From positions 16,218,145 through 16,282,144 of the forward strand of contig CM076266.1 in the NCBI GenBank assembly GCA_038380795.1: DNA of 64,000 nt, read 5' to 3'. The position numbers and the translations under genes are program-made. A model generated the notes under the pieces. It worked only from the letters and a program-made list of their open reading frames with translations, did no database searches and had not been told where the DNA came from. Each line of letters opens with the position of its first letter. Positions within the stretch are counted from its first letter, which is position 1. The DNA comes from Pyrocephalus nanus (lineage: Eukaryota; Chordata; Aves; Passeriformes; Tyrannidae). Of the stretch, positions 38,067 through 50,824 are shown piece by piece.

Positions 38067-41000
38067 AGGTGAGAAGTGGTGGAGAATAAAGCCCATAATG
38101 ACTGCAAAGTGCTTAAGCAGGATGATGGAGACCAGCAGAGGTACATGGGATACAGCGAGATAAGTAGGCAAGAGCAGTTTTAGGAGTCTATTCTCCCTCG
38201 TGATGCCAGCAGTGTCTATTATTTGCAGTTGCAGTCGTGTGTGTGCCCAGCAGATAATAAATTAACTGCTGTGTGAATACCACAGGCTTGTCTGCTCCAG
38301 CTCCCTCTGGCACTGCTGTTAGGCTCTGGCTGCAGCAGGAAACCTGTGCTGCCACCCGGGTTGGATGATGCCGGGTGGCTGCCTGGTTGTGTGATCAGTT
38401 TACAGGGAGAATCAGGCTAAGCCTAGGGACTTTGGCTTGGTTTAGGGCATGTTCCTTGTTGTGAGTTAAACAGCTTATCCAAAAACCTTGCTCAATCACT
38501 GCTGAAATAGTACAGGTGCTCCCAGCCCTTTTTTTATATTGCCTCCTAAAGCTGCCTGAGAGCTGGGGAGTGCAAGAGCTTTCAAAGGAAACTTTACTTT
38601 TTACGAGCTGTTGGATAGGACAGAGTAGACAGATCTAAAATTAATCTGCTGCCCTATGTCAGAGCTCTCTGACCATATGGCTAAAGACAGAAGACAGTAA
38701 TTATCACAATGGGCTATTTGGGAGATGCTGGAGGAGAAGGGAGAGAAATTTTTTCATGCTGCCTGTTTTAGCCTGAAGAGTAGGGTTCATATAACAACTG
38801 TGCTTGGTAGTCTGAAAAAGACTTTCTGAAATGTGTTCCTCTTAACCTTACACCTGCCAGCTTTCTTCACTCTTCTTTCTCTAGCCTACTAATAGTGATG
38901 GTAAATGCATCGAGAGAAATACGGTTTCTATAAAGTAGTGAAGTTTCTGTGTAGCGTGACATAAAATTACTGAGTCTGAAATAAAGTATGTGTGTCATTT
39001 TTCCAAGGGACTCTTAAAGTGTGCCTCTGGATATATGTGAAAATATAAAATACTGCTCACAAAAAATTAAAGCAGAAGCATACGCTCACGAAGGAAAACT
39101 ACTTCATTTGTTAAAGGTATCTTTTCAAGGCAAAGCAGTCACACCCTGTGCATGGCAGGCTGAAAATCTACATGTCCCCACTGATTTTGCTGTGTTTGCA
39201 GTACCTGGTGTAAGAGAGGGCTGGCCATCCATGCAAAAGTGTTTTCTCATGGCTACAAAGTCCTGCAGAGCTGGCACTGCCGTCAAGCCCAACAGTCATT
39301 CACATCCCATGACAGTCAGGCTAAATGGTTCACAAGCAAGATGATGACAGCTAGGACAAGGGATCATTTTTAGTTCTAAAACTAGCAATTTTGAGCACGT
39401 GATTGTGGCAAATAATCCAAACAGTTTCTTATTTAATGAAAGCACTTACCAATGACAGCATCAAAGATGTAGTGTCAAGGGAGAGTGGGTAAAGGGAGGG
39501 TGCTGACCCATTGCAGGGCCCTATGGGCTGGGAAAACCAGACTCTAGAAAGAGAAGACTGTCTCAATACTTACATTAACAATAGAGTGAAAGAAGTCTTT
39601 ATTTTCAGGAACAGGCTTAAGAAAAGGACTTTTACCCTCTATTCCTGTTTTCCTAGTAAGTTATAGAAGGTTTATTTACCCCACATCAGGTACCCTCAGT
39701 GACTTCCTCTGTAATGGACTTTCAGGTGTCTTTTCAGCATGACCTAAAATTAACAGAAAGAACATGTTGTCTTTAGGTAGAGCAGGAGTATAAGGGGTGT
39801 TTTGGGACCTCCTTCCCTCGAGTGACAGCAGTGCCAAGCAGTGTTGCCTGAGCTGGTTTTCCAATGAAGTAGCACAGCAAGAGCAAGCCCTGACCCTGCC
39901 CTGGTACTGGGGTCTCGGATCCTGCCAGCAGCACCCACCACGTTGCCTCACCCACGGCAGTTTGGCTGCACACACTGCAGACAAAGTCTCAGATAGGCTG
40001 CAGCAGTGGGAGGATGGAGGGGAGCAGGCTCAGCTCCTCACAGCTGTACCACCGTGCCTGTGATACAGTGCAAGGCCACCACTCAAGGGTAAAAGCAGCT
40101 GCTCAGAAGGGAGCTGCAAGGGCCTGAGGTTCTTTCAGCCACTCTACTTGCTTCATCTTTTCCTGCAGTCCCAGATGAAGCGCACGAAGTTGCTACAAAC
40201 CTGTGGTTCTCTGCGGTATGGGAAAAACTGCGAAGCTTCTGTGCCTGCTGTGTTCAAATTTTTGGAGGTAGCTGACACAGGATGTGGGCTACTTCACCAT
40301 ACTTGTTGCACTTGTAGGATCCTTCCATCCTGTTCTTAGTGGCAGTAGGCCTCTGGTACCTACTGCAGTGTCCTACTAGTCATGGTCCACGATGTGCACA
40401 GTTTTCAGCTTCTGTGAAGCACAGTGAAATACTGTGACTAGGACCTTGTAGATTTATTTATTTATCTCATAGGTCTACTCAAATGTCATAAATTGTGAAG
40501 TTAGGCTGACACCAGTCTGGTTTCAGCAGCATCTTTTACCGCTGCTGCTATGAAACCATTTTTTTCTTCTTCTACCCAGATGCCATAAAATCCATTGATA
40601 TTTGCTGAAGTTGTATTTGAGGTGTTAAAATATACTTTCTTTTAAGTGTTTGGTTATTTTTTCACTGAAACACTTACCTAAATCTGTGGTGGATGTTTCA
40701 TTACCTTATGATTTTAAAGTCTAAAGCCAAAGAAGATTTAAATAGCTAACTCTAAAACAGATTATCTTGAAAATGCTTCCTTATTAAGAGGAGACCCCCA
40801 TAGTGCCTGTCTCCTCTTCAGTTCCCACTTGTTTTTTGTGGTAGTCTAAGGAACGTATTTGGAACCAACTTAGGTCAATCCTACCTATACCTAAAATCAC
40901 TTGGAACCCTGGATTTGAGTTTTTTCTTTTTCTAAGTCCCCAGAGGATTGAGTTTGATCACAGAGCATACATGCATCCTAGATAATGCTTTAGTACAAAA

Positions 41001-43198
41001 TCATGGAAAGTCCTTTCCTTAAAATGTGTCCAGTGATATGACCCTTGATACTCCTACCTAGTCCAGTGGTTAGAGCATTTTGCTGGGGACTGGAGGACTA
41101 GATTTCAGTGCTCTCACATTCTCTCCTGTGAGTATACAGGGCCACCAAGAGCTCTGTGTGGTCACCCTGCTGGGAGGGTTGCTCTGTTCATTTTGCTGAA
41201 ATGGAGCATTTCTTGTGAAAAGGAGGTATAGATGGAGGTCTGTGAAGGAGAGATGCAGAAAGGTAGAAGGGAATTGGAGCAGAAGACAGTGAGCAATTCT
41301 GTGAGAAGAAGGGTCAGGTCCTGTCCCTGGAAGCTCCTTGTAAGGGAAGGCTGGGAAGCGCACATGCCCTTCTCCCAGCAAAGTGTCCCAAGCAGTGCTG
41401 GTAGCCTGTGCCTTCCCTGTGGGACAGCAAATGCCTTGGAGAAGATGCTCCAGACGCAGAGCCCCATGCAGTTTCTCATGCCTGGACTGTCTGACAGCCT
41501 CTTCAGAGCTCCCCATACCACTGGGAAGCTACTCAATGCAATTGCCTTCTGCAGTGCAACATCGTTATCTACTTCAGCATTCATGCATTTGTGTACGTTC
41601 CTCAGATTTTAACTATGGAAGCAGAACAAAATGAGCATGTCAGCCTTTCTTCCCTTCTTCCTGTCATCCAGTTTGCTTCTACAGGTTTGCTTTCCCCATT
41701 CTTGAAGGCTACTAAAGCATATTAACAGATCTGTCTTCAAGTATTTCCATTCAGAATTTTTTTTCCCCAGTTACAGATAGAGGGGAGACACACAGTATGC
41801 CCATAAAGGACATTAGAGTGGAGAATATTGCTTCTGTGACCAGCTCCTCTGTAAGAACGGATCTACTTAGTTCAGAATCATCAACTTACTGCACCTAGCA
41901 CACACAGGCTACCACATACCTTTGCTGTCTGTGTCTGCAAAAATCAGGGGGTGCCTGTCTAAAACTTTGTATTGCTCCGTTGTGCCTCATGCCTTCCTTC
42001 ACTCTGCCCTGAGACTCACTCAGCATGAACAAATAGCCTTTTCTTCCTTGATGGGTTCCTTGTTTATATGTGCCAATGTCACATTTTCAGATTTCAACTT
42101 CTGAAAAGCTTTCATAAACCTGCAGCTGAGCGAAACAAATGAAGACCATTGAACTCTAACGTGCCTATCAGCCCAAAGAGCACCTCTTTTTTCACCAGTC
42201 TCACAGCTGTCTTAAAATATGTTTTACAAATGAGTGCATACTCATGTGGGGGTGCAAAGGCAAGAATGCAGCCTGAGACAAACCAGCCCCTCTGGTCCTC
42301 AGCTTGGCTGCCCTATCATTTGATTGCACTTGTACTGCCTGGTTCTGGTCCTGCTTGGCTCAGGCAGCTCTGAAAATGTTGTCCTTTATGTTTTTTTAAT
42401 CAAATTCACTGCTAAAGTCCAGCAATCACTGACATCCAGTGGCAGCCCAGGATAATTACAAACGCTTGTTTTCTGAGAGGCTTATTTGCTACCTGGGGAA
42501 AACCCAGTAACAATGAAGCTTTACTTTGGAGCTCTACGAAAGGAGGACGAGTCAATTGAAATACAATATTGCTTTTGTTAGGTGGGAGAGGGCAGGTGTC
42601 TGAGAATCAGTTTCGAAAACATGTGTGTGTTCCCTTCACAAGGGGCTCCAAGTCCAACTGTGCTACTGTACAGTTTGGGAGTAGCCTCAGAAGGCAAATT
42701 GAGTTCCACCTTTCGGAAACGGCAGTGAGACCTGACCTGAAGCTTCCTGTCCCAAGCACTTTTGAGTGGAATAAAATTAAGACTTGAGCAACAGTGACCC
42801 CACTATGTTGGTCTAATAAAAACATTGTGCTGCAGGGTGAGCCCTTCAGTCCCTCCTCAGTAAGGTTCAAATATCAATTAAATCCTCTGGTGGGGGATCC
42901 TGCCTGAATAAGACAACCATCAGAGTTACAGTTATTGCTTAATTCCATTCAGCACAGATAATTAACAATTCCTTTATGCTTGCAGGGGGGTGGGAGGGCA
43001 TTATGCACCTCTTTTATCATGGTGCAAATACTACTTGCTCCTAAATGCTTATATACTCTTATCTTCCTTTTTATATAAAACTGTATGGGCTATGGATGGC
43101 ACAGCCTGTCGTAATTACCACAGGAAATGTCAATTCATCAGTGAAAGCATAAGTATGAAACTGAACTCCTTTACAGGACCTCTTTGATGTGGTGTTAT

Positions 43199-43207
43199 TC
43201 TCTCTCT

Positions 43208-43240
<33 letters not shown>
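43199..43240. repeat. (TC)6 followed by T30
   Basis: A pure pyrimidine tract of 42 nt is made of six TC units and an uninterrupted run of 30 T, and is followed by a purine block (GAGAGGGGGG). Length variation between individuals is likely. Confidence 0.95.
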
Positions 43241-43241
<1 letters not shown>

Positions 43242-44459
43242 AGAGGGGGGCAGAGAAATAAAACCAAAAGAATACAGTCATCTTACTTTTATTTTTATTT
43301 CTATAATTCTTTCAAGTGTATTGGAGCAGAGGTGAATTTTGACAAGCATAAAATACTTTCAGTGCAGCAAACTTAAATGGTTGCTGACACTACCATAATT
43401 TAAACTTGGGCCTTTGTAAACAGTTTGCACAGAATGCCTTGTAAGCAATCTGAGCTCACTGCAAGGGCTCCAGCACTTTTGGAATGCATGTCTTCATCTC
43501 TCTGTTCCCCTTCTGCCTCCAGTCCTTTCTTTACTGTTTCCATCCCTTCTGATACCCCCTTGCAGAGAGAATATTCTTATGACTTTTTTGGTAGCCACCA
43601 CAGACCCCTTCTCATTGACATTTATTACAGTAGCATCTCTTGGAGCTTTGGCCATAAACAACATCCCATCACAGGGCATTAGCTTTAAAATAGATGCTCT
43701 CTGCTTCAAGGGGTTCAGAGTTGAAGGATGTACCCAACAAAGAGATCCATTAACTCAGGCTAAGCTCTGGGTGGGATTTTGGTCGACTTCCACTTGCGTG
43801 TCCTGCTCTAGGCGAGATGCTGCCCTTAGGAACAGCAGAGAACATTGGGTAGGGAGAAGCAGCAGCACACCTTAAAAGTGACAGGTTTAAATGTAACAAA
43901 AAAGAGGAATTTCACTTCCTTCCCTTCAGTTTCATAGATTTTGTTATGTGCCCTCTGCCCATGTGGGAAGGGAAAGTTTTCTGTTTTGAATTGTATGGAG
44001 GGCCAGACTGAAGGGCCATGGATGAAAAAGTGGGAGAAAGGAGTGACAACACCTTCCTTGCAATGCATGAGACCACCTTTGCTGGATCATCTTGGATGGC
44101 AGTGGTGGGATATGAGCAAGGGCTCTCATCTTCCCCTGCTGTGTCTCACCAACAGTGAGAGCCATTTCATGCTCCTGGAGAGCATTAACAGAAAACTGCA
44201 ATGATCCAGGATGCATTCAAGAAGCTGAAGGAGCTGAGCTTGCTCCGAGGCTGATACAAGTCTCCACATAGAGTCACTAATGAAGGATTGCTCTGCCCAT
44301 AACTGGGGAGAAAGCCAGAATTTCTTTCCTGATACTGAAATAAAGCAGTCCCCCTCTCAGACCAGTCAGGAAAGTAATTGTTCATTCCTCAGGTCGAGCC
44401 ACACATATGCAATCTCTTTGTTAACTGGCTTTCTGAATTTTTGCTTCTTGGCTCTTCCA

Positions 44460-44610
44460 GTCACAGCCTGTGTGATTGCCAGCCTCGAGCGCCGGCCAGG
44501 AAACCCCACTCCCAGCCCAGAAGGGGCTAACGCAGCACATGGTGCTTACAGCGCAGACACAGCTATAAATGGGCTGCTGGTTACAGCCACCGGAGAAGCA
44601 GGGGTGGGGG
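44460..44610 (+). promoter_or_regulatory. Local CpG-rich patch with a TATA-like motif
   Basis: The segment CTCGAGCGCCGGCCAGG carries three CpGs. Three more follow at AACGCAG, AGCGCAG and CACCGGAG, which is dense against the CpG-poor surroundings. CTATAAATGGG (TATAAA at 44564-44569) sits in the middle. An enhancer or a TATA promoter of an unannotated transcript is possible. No downstream ORF or splice structure confirms a gene, so this stays a weak call. Confidence 0.2.
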
Positions 44611-47600
44611 GAAAAGTCCATGCTTCCCAAATACAGCTTCTAAAATTCAATGCAGGTCCTCTGGTTATAAAGTGCTCAGAAAACTTAATTCTAAGAGAGG
44701 ACCAGTGGTTGGAAAAGAAAGGGAAGCCTTGGTGGCTGCTGCTGGCAAAGGCAGAGGTGAGATGAACAAGCTGAACACTTTTTCTTGCAAAAAAACTATC
44801 AACGTCAATGTCATCATGCTTTAGGTAAACATGCCCAGGCAGAAAGCCCAGCAGTGAGAAAAAACAGGGTAACTAGTTCAGATATAAGGGAATTGAATTT
44901 GTGGCAAGTTAAAACTAAAGTCAGATTTCTTTGCAGTATTGAAATAACTTTGCTACTGCCTTGAACACCAGCCTTCAGAGTGGAGGGGTCGGCATGTGCT
45001 GTGGGGGAGACTGGGTGGCAGATGTCTTAGAGATACCTGTCCCTCTTCTGCATGGTCAGACCTGGCAAGTGGCAGTCTGTTTCTAGGGTCTGGAAGTGTT
45101 GTTCAGGTAACCAAAAATCTGATTTCCATCTAACTTACAGCTTGCAAAATCACCATATATCTGTGTAGTTTTAGTATAAAACACCACCATGCCAGCAAAA
45201 TAAAATTTTATACAAGCATAAGGGCTTCATGGACTTAGTCTGAGAAGAAATGAAGGGTAAGAAGTCCTTCTCCCATATCACTGTCAGTATGTTGAGAGTC
45301 CTGGACTGGAAGCAGGCAAACAGCATTGCTCAATTAATTTCCATTAGACATTGAATTTGCTTCCACATTCCTGGACAGCACATGACAGGAGGTATTGGCT
45401 CATAAGGAGCTAGTTTGCAATTTAACCATGACTGGCTGAAGGACTTGGAAATAAGAAGTGTTTTTCCACCAGGGCCCTATTGAAACGTGAGCCTGAAAGC
45501 TTGTCCAGCCAACAGCTGGGATTCACACCTTTCTTTCTGTACCTTTACTTCTTGGTCCTGCCAAGGGTGGGTATTATCTGCCTGATAGCTTTAAGACTGT
45601 AGAAAGCCTTGGCTGAGGGGATCTGTCTGAAAGCAAATCATAGTATCAGGATTAAGAAACAGGCAACCTTTGTTGCTGGTGCTGTACTCTGCAAGAGTCA
45701 TCTCACTGAGCATCCCAGTCCAGTGGTTTAGGTACCATGCTGATAAACATCACATAAGGGACTGGCAGAAGCAGCCAGAAATAATTTTTCTTCTTCCTAA
45801 CATAATGTGTGACTGGTTCCTGTCTTCCCTGAGCACAAAAATGTCTATTCAGGTTCCCAGCATCTATTACTTTGAGGAGAGCTAAAAATGTCTTTCTCAG
45901 GATGAAAAAATAGTTATTTTACATTTTATATGGAAACAGAAAAAATGAGCCCGTGAGATGTTTGATGCAGGACACCAGTACTGAGGCTGTTTACCTTCTT
46001 TGAGGAAGACGTATCTTAGTCCCTGTTCTTTCTCAAATAAAGGGTTCTGAAATCTGCCTTCTACTGAGCAAGAGAATAGTTGTTTGCTGGCTAGTGACTC
46101 TTGTGAACAAATACACAGACACTCAGCTTGCAGCTTAGCAGTTGGGTTTTCATCTTTTCTCTGGTTAATCCTTACATAAAGCAGAACACTTTTAATTGCA
46201 GATGATGAGCACGAGAGCGAGCAAATCCCAGAGCATTTCTGGTGGCCAAGTACTTGTTCTGGATTTGCCACACAGACGAGCAATCTGAAGTTTCCTCCTT
46301 CATATGTTCAATAGCTATTATGCCCTGCTGGGCTCTTCTGAAATACAGCTGTCTGCCTCTGACAAGAAATTTTGTCATGGCTCTGGGAAGATATCCCATG
46401 TGGTGAGTATTTCACTCCTGCTTTGTCCCAGTGCTGGGCAAGTGCTGTTAGCACTCCGGACTTGGTAGCGGAGAACATTCCATTCCTGCTGTCCTCGTCA
46501 GGACTGCAAAACCGGGATGATAATTAAAAAAAGAATTGCTTTGGCTCAGAACTGGAGTTTCAATATTTCTTGAATTTTCAGCAAACCAAGAACCCTGCAC
46601 TGATTGAATGGGTCATCCTCTTTCCCTATGTGTTTCTTAAAAGAGGACCATTGGTTTGCCCACAGATCCATGCACCTTTCACAGCATATAGGATGGTATC
46701 TCTCCTGAATCAGCCTCAAGAGCAGAAGACAGGGATTTGTATGGGGAGGGGAGGGGGGATTTTACATCCCCCTGTCTAACTCAGAACAGGGTTTCCAACA
46801 GAAGTAAGTCTGTGTGCAGCACACCCTAGCCATGTGCCATAGGATCAGTGGGGGTAGAGCACTTCCAGATTCCCCCTCCTTGTATTTGACATATACTATT
46901 ATATATCTGTTGGAGGAGGAAGAAGTTGGGTTTGCCGTTCCCACGGTCTTGGGTTGTTGTTTGGTGGGACAAACCAGCACACACAAACCAGCTGGCACAC
47001 CTCTGATGTTCCCAGTTCCTTCTGCATGAAATTTACCTCAGAAAGGTTAAAAATTATCTTACCACTTCATATTGCTAGTACTTTTGGGTTGACAAAAACC
47101 ACTGTGCTGGTTTTTTCTCTGTTTTTTTCTTCTTTGTTTGTAAAATAAATGAGGTTTGTGTGTGTGGGGAATCCTCCAGCCTACTACTTGTGACTGTACA
47201 TGCAAGGCTGGGGTAAGATTTGGATGACAAGCAGTGGGAAAGACCATCTGTACTGACACACATTAATGGAAAAGTGGATCCATGTAGCAGAAGTCAAGCT
47301 TTTTGTTTTGTTATTTTCCTTCTGACTCTACTCAGTGTGACTATACTCAGTGGCTGTGCCTGGACAGAGGGAAAGAAATCAAAAGGATCCTTCATCTCCT
47401 TTGGGGTGGGGATTCTGTGGGCTTGAGCTCTGTGGGAGGACTGGGGCAGCATTCAAAATGTCTTGGTGGCTTTGCATGATCAACTTCTTCAGCATACTAG
47501 CTTGCGTCCACTGGCTAGTCTTTATGAAGCATTTAATTCTGTAGTTTTAGAGCTGTTGAAAAAGCAAAGGGAAGATTTATAACAACATTTGCTAACTCTA

Positions 47601-49565
47601 GGCCAACTGGTTTGGCACAGGAAAGAACTATGTTTTTCAGAACAGCTTTTCAACATTCCAGTGTTAGCTAAAATGTATGAAAATTACAGTTTTTAAATGA
47701 CCAGATGTTTTTGCTGAGAAAGAAATAGATGGCCTGAAAGGGGAAGATGAGGCCTGAACTCAGGCTTCTATGCTACAACTGTCAACTTTTCAGCTAATGG
47801 ATGACCTACTACCATCTAAAACTACTAAATTTGTGTGATTAATGTTGCTAAATTGCAGACACAGTATATTTATAATTTTCTCTGTCAGCTTGATACCATT
47901 TGTGCAGCATCACTATAAAAGGTGAAGGAGAGAAAAGGCAATTAATCTGGTGTCCTTGTACAGAACAATATGGCATAGCTCTCCTCAAAGCAGAAGCTTT
48001 CAAGTGAATTAAACTAATGGTTTCATCTGTTTCATTTCCAGTTCTATTTTTTTTAAAATCGAGAGCAGGAGATCCTTTCCATGTCCTCTGCTTCTCTAGA
48101 CAGAAACTGAGACTAGAAATGTTCTTGTTTTTGGCTTCAAATTGCTCACTATGGCATGACCATCCAGTATTTTATTCTTGTGACTTATCAAGAGCATGGG
48201 GATCTTATTTTGGCCACCCATAATAGTTTAATTGGACTGGCCTGTGTTAAAAATCTGTGCTGGATTGATGGGATTCTTCAAATGCTTTTCTTATTGCTCT
48301 GTTGAGCAGTTACCAGTCAAACTAGATTAAGAACAAAGAGACGGACTCTGGAGAGAGATGTGATGGTTTTGGCTTGCAATCCTCCTCCTCTACTTTATAG
48401 GCATTGTTTAAGGTGCCCAAAAGAAATCCCATAATAGAAAAGCTCCTGTCGCCTCTTCTCCTTCAAAGCAGACACTTGTTAAGAGGGGAATTAAATAAAG
48501 CTGAAAAAGATGGAGAAATTATTGAAACTACAATTACTGCTGTTCAATGCCATTCTCCCTTAAAAAGGAGCCAGTTCATTTGCAAGGCCCAGCTGGCTGA
48601 CTCCAATTACCACTTTCTTTTGTTGCTACCATTGCACTGTAGGTGAGAGTAAGAGCACCCTGAAACTCCCTTACCAACCCCTGAGAGGTCCTGATCCCAT
48701 AAGGTGCAGTTCAGCCCATGGCAGAAGAAGCCAGGAGCAGTCAGCACCATAGGGATCAAGCCCAGAAAGCCCCTGATTCTGCTCCTAAAAAAGTACTATC
48801 AGCTGGCTCTGCTCTTCTTCTAAAAACTACTTAAAAATCTGACAAAAAAAACCTATTTAAAAATCTGTTTAAAATTACGTATTCTCTGCTTGAGGGTTTG
48901 CTAAGCTTATTATAGAAGTGGAATGAAATTCCACAGCACGTTTAGCATTTTTCTTGTTCTTATTTTCTGAGCTTTTCCAGCCTAATAGAGAATGACTGAT
49001 CCCACTGGTGATCTGAGAGGGAGGCAGTGGAGGAATCACAGCAGGCTGAGCACCATAGCAATACTGTGACTACCAGTTTGGCTACTTCATTGTGCAGAAT
49101 GATCCAAGGAGGGATTAAGAGGATTTTGGTTTCCATTTTTTAAGTTGAATGGGCTGAGATGGAAGCCTTTTACTGCATTTCTGAACAAGTCAGGATATTT
49201 AGAAAAGCAGTAACAATGGACTGCACCAGACTTGGACTTTGAGTCATATAAAATCATTTACCATAAGAGACTGACTGTATGAAACCACCCAGCTTCCCTG
49301 TCTTTGATCCTTTAGTGGTCACTGATGACCTCCCATCTTTCTCCATTCCTTGGAGCCTTCTGCAAGGAGCCACCCGGCCGCTGTCTGGCAAGTAATGGGA
49401 AAAACGCAGCCCTGGAACGTCTGATTGCCAGGATGTATTAAAGTCTGAGGGATGTGTGGTGGTTCAGATCAAATACAAATCAACCGTAAGCCATGGATTA
49501 AAATTAAGGTGATCTTCACCTTCTGACAGGTTTGAAAATGATTGATTGTTTTTCATTTGTTCCTT

Positions 49566-49593
49566 CCCACCCCCCCCCAAACACCCCCCCCCC
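49566..49593. repeat. C-run cluster
   Basis: CCC (49566-49568), C9 (49570-49578) and C10 (49584-49593) are separated by one to five bases. On the minus strand this is a G-rich tract that could form a G-quadruplex. It also looks like ordinary slippage-prone low-complexity DNA. Confidence 0.9.
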
Positions 49594-50810
49594 ATCCTAA
49601 TTAAGGACAAAAGAAAAAGGAACAACTAATTGTTATCCTCAGTTTGGATTTCCAGACTATGAAACATCAGTGCAGGGATATGTTGTCCAAACATTTCGCT
49701 AAACTGACCCACAGCCAAGAATTTTCAACACTGCACTCATTGCTAATCTATATGCATCAAATCATGCATATTTTTCTCTTTTAGCACCTACCACTTGTGC
49801 CTGAGGACCTTTCTGGTCTTGACAAAAGCTTCTGCTTTTTTGTCCCTAGCAATGGGAGAGCAGGTGAGGAGGGAGCAAGCCTCATGTTTAATGACCAGTA
49901 CCTCATTATGGATTGCTGATTTTTCGTCCCTGCCAGCACAGCCAGCTGCAGGCTTCGTTGACATTTTTGCAAAACTGAGGCCTCAATACCTCAAAAATAT
50001 TAGCCTTTGTGACTCTTTGAAGACTACTACTATTTAGATAACTTCACCCATTTGCCTGCTGCTTGATATGTACTTGTTCTACGCCATTAAGAGCTTTTCA
50101 GTTACATCACTTAAACTGGGCACAGAATTGTAAAAACTGTCACCAAGGCTGTACAAATGGCTATGCATGTGCTCAGTTCAGCAGATCGCAAAGGAAAAAT
50201 GAGCCCCTTGATTTGGAGCAAGCAAAACAGTGCCAAATTTGTGATTAAATGTCTACTGCATCTCCTGGCAATTTACATGGTAGCATGGGCACACGTAGAA
50301 GAGAAGGTTCATCAGCTGGCTCCCAGAAGGGAGGAGAAGATAAGTTTGTCTTCTTTACCCCATTCCCCTGTCTGTAGCCTAGCAATCATCTCAGCTGGCT
50401 TATGTTATAAATGACCCAACTTCAAATCTTGATTGTCTGATCTGGAGGGCTCCAGAGGCTTACCCAGACTTTTAGCTCCTCTCACAAGGAATACCAGACA
50501 TCTATACCAAGCAATTATTTTATACAGCTTCCCTTTAGGTCATCTTGCAGCAGGAGGCCCACCCTGGGAATCACTCCAGTCCTAGCACATGGGGACTCTC
50601 AACAGGCCAGCACACTCAAGTGCTGTTTCTGCTTTAGGCACTAGCAGCAACAACCTGGGCCAATAAATCTTCAATCCTTCACAGATGCAAAACAGTCCAG
50701 AAAAACCTGAATAAAATCTTATCTCAAAGTAGGTCACCACTAGGTTGATTATCAGATATATTAAAGTCCATTTTTCTTTTTAATAGTACTCATCAGAAAT
50801 CCACCAAATT

Positions 50811-50824
50811 AAAAAAAAAAAAAA
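50811..50824. repeat. Poly(A) run, 14 nt
   Basis: This is an uninterrupted run of 14 A. No retroposed gene or SINE body is recognised upstream of it. Confidence 0.9.

Noticed and set aside
41070..41634. Four overlapping ORFs of 83-148 codons on both strands
   Set aside because: Long chance frames occur on both strands at once in GC-richer sequence. There are no family motifs and no splice context.
46570..46779. Acceptor-like ATTTTCAG followed by an open frame of about 70 codons
   Set aside because: It ends in a low-complexity G-rich stretch and has no donor or recognisable protein sequence.
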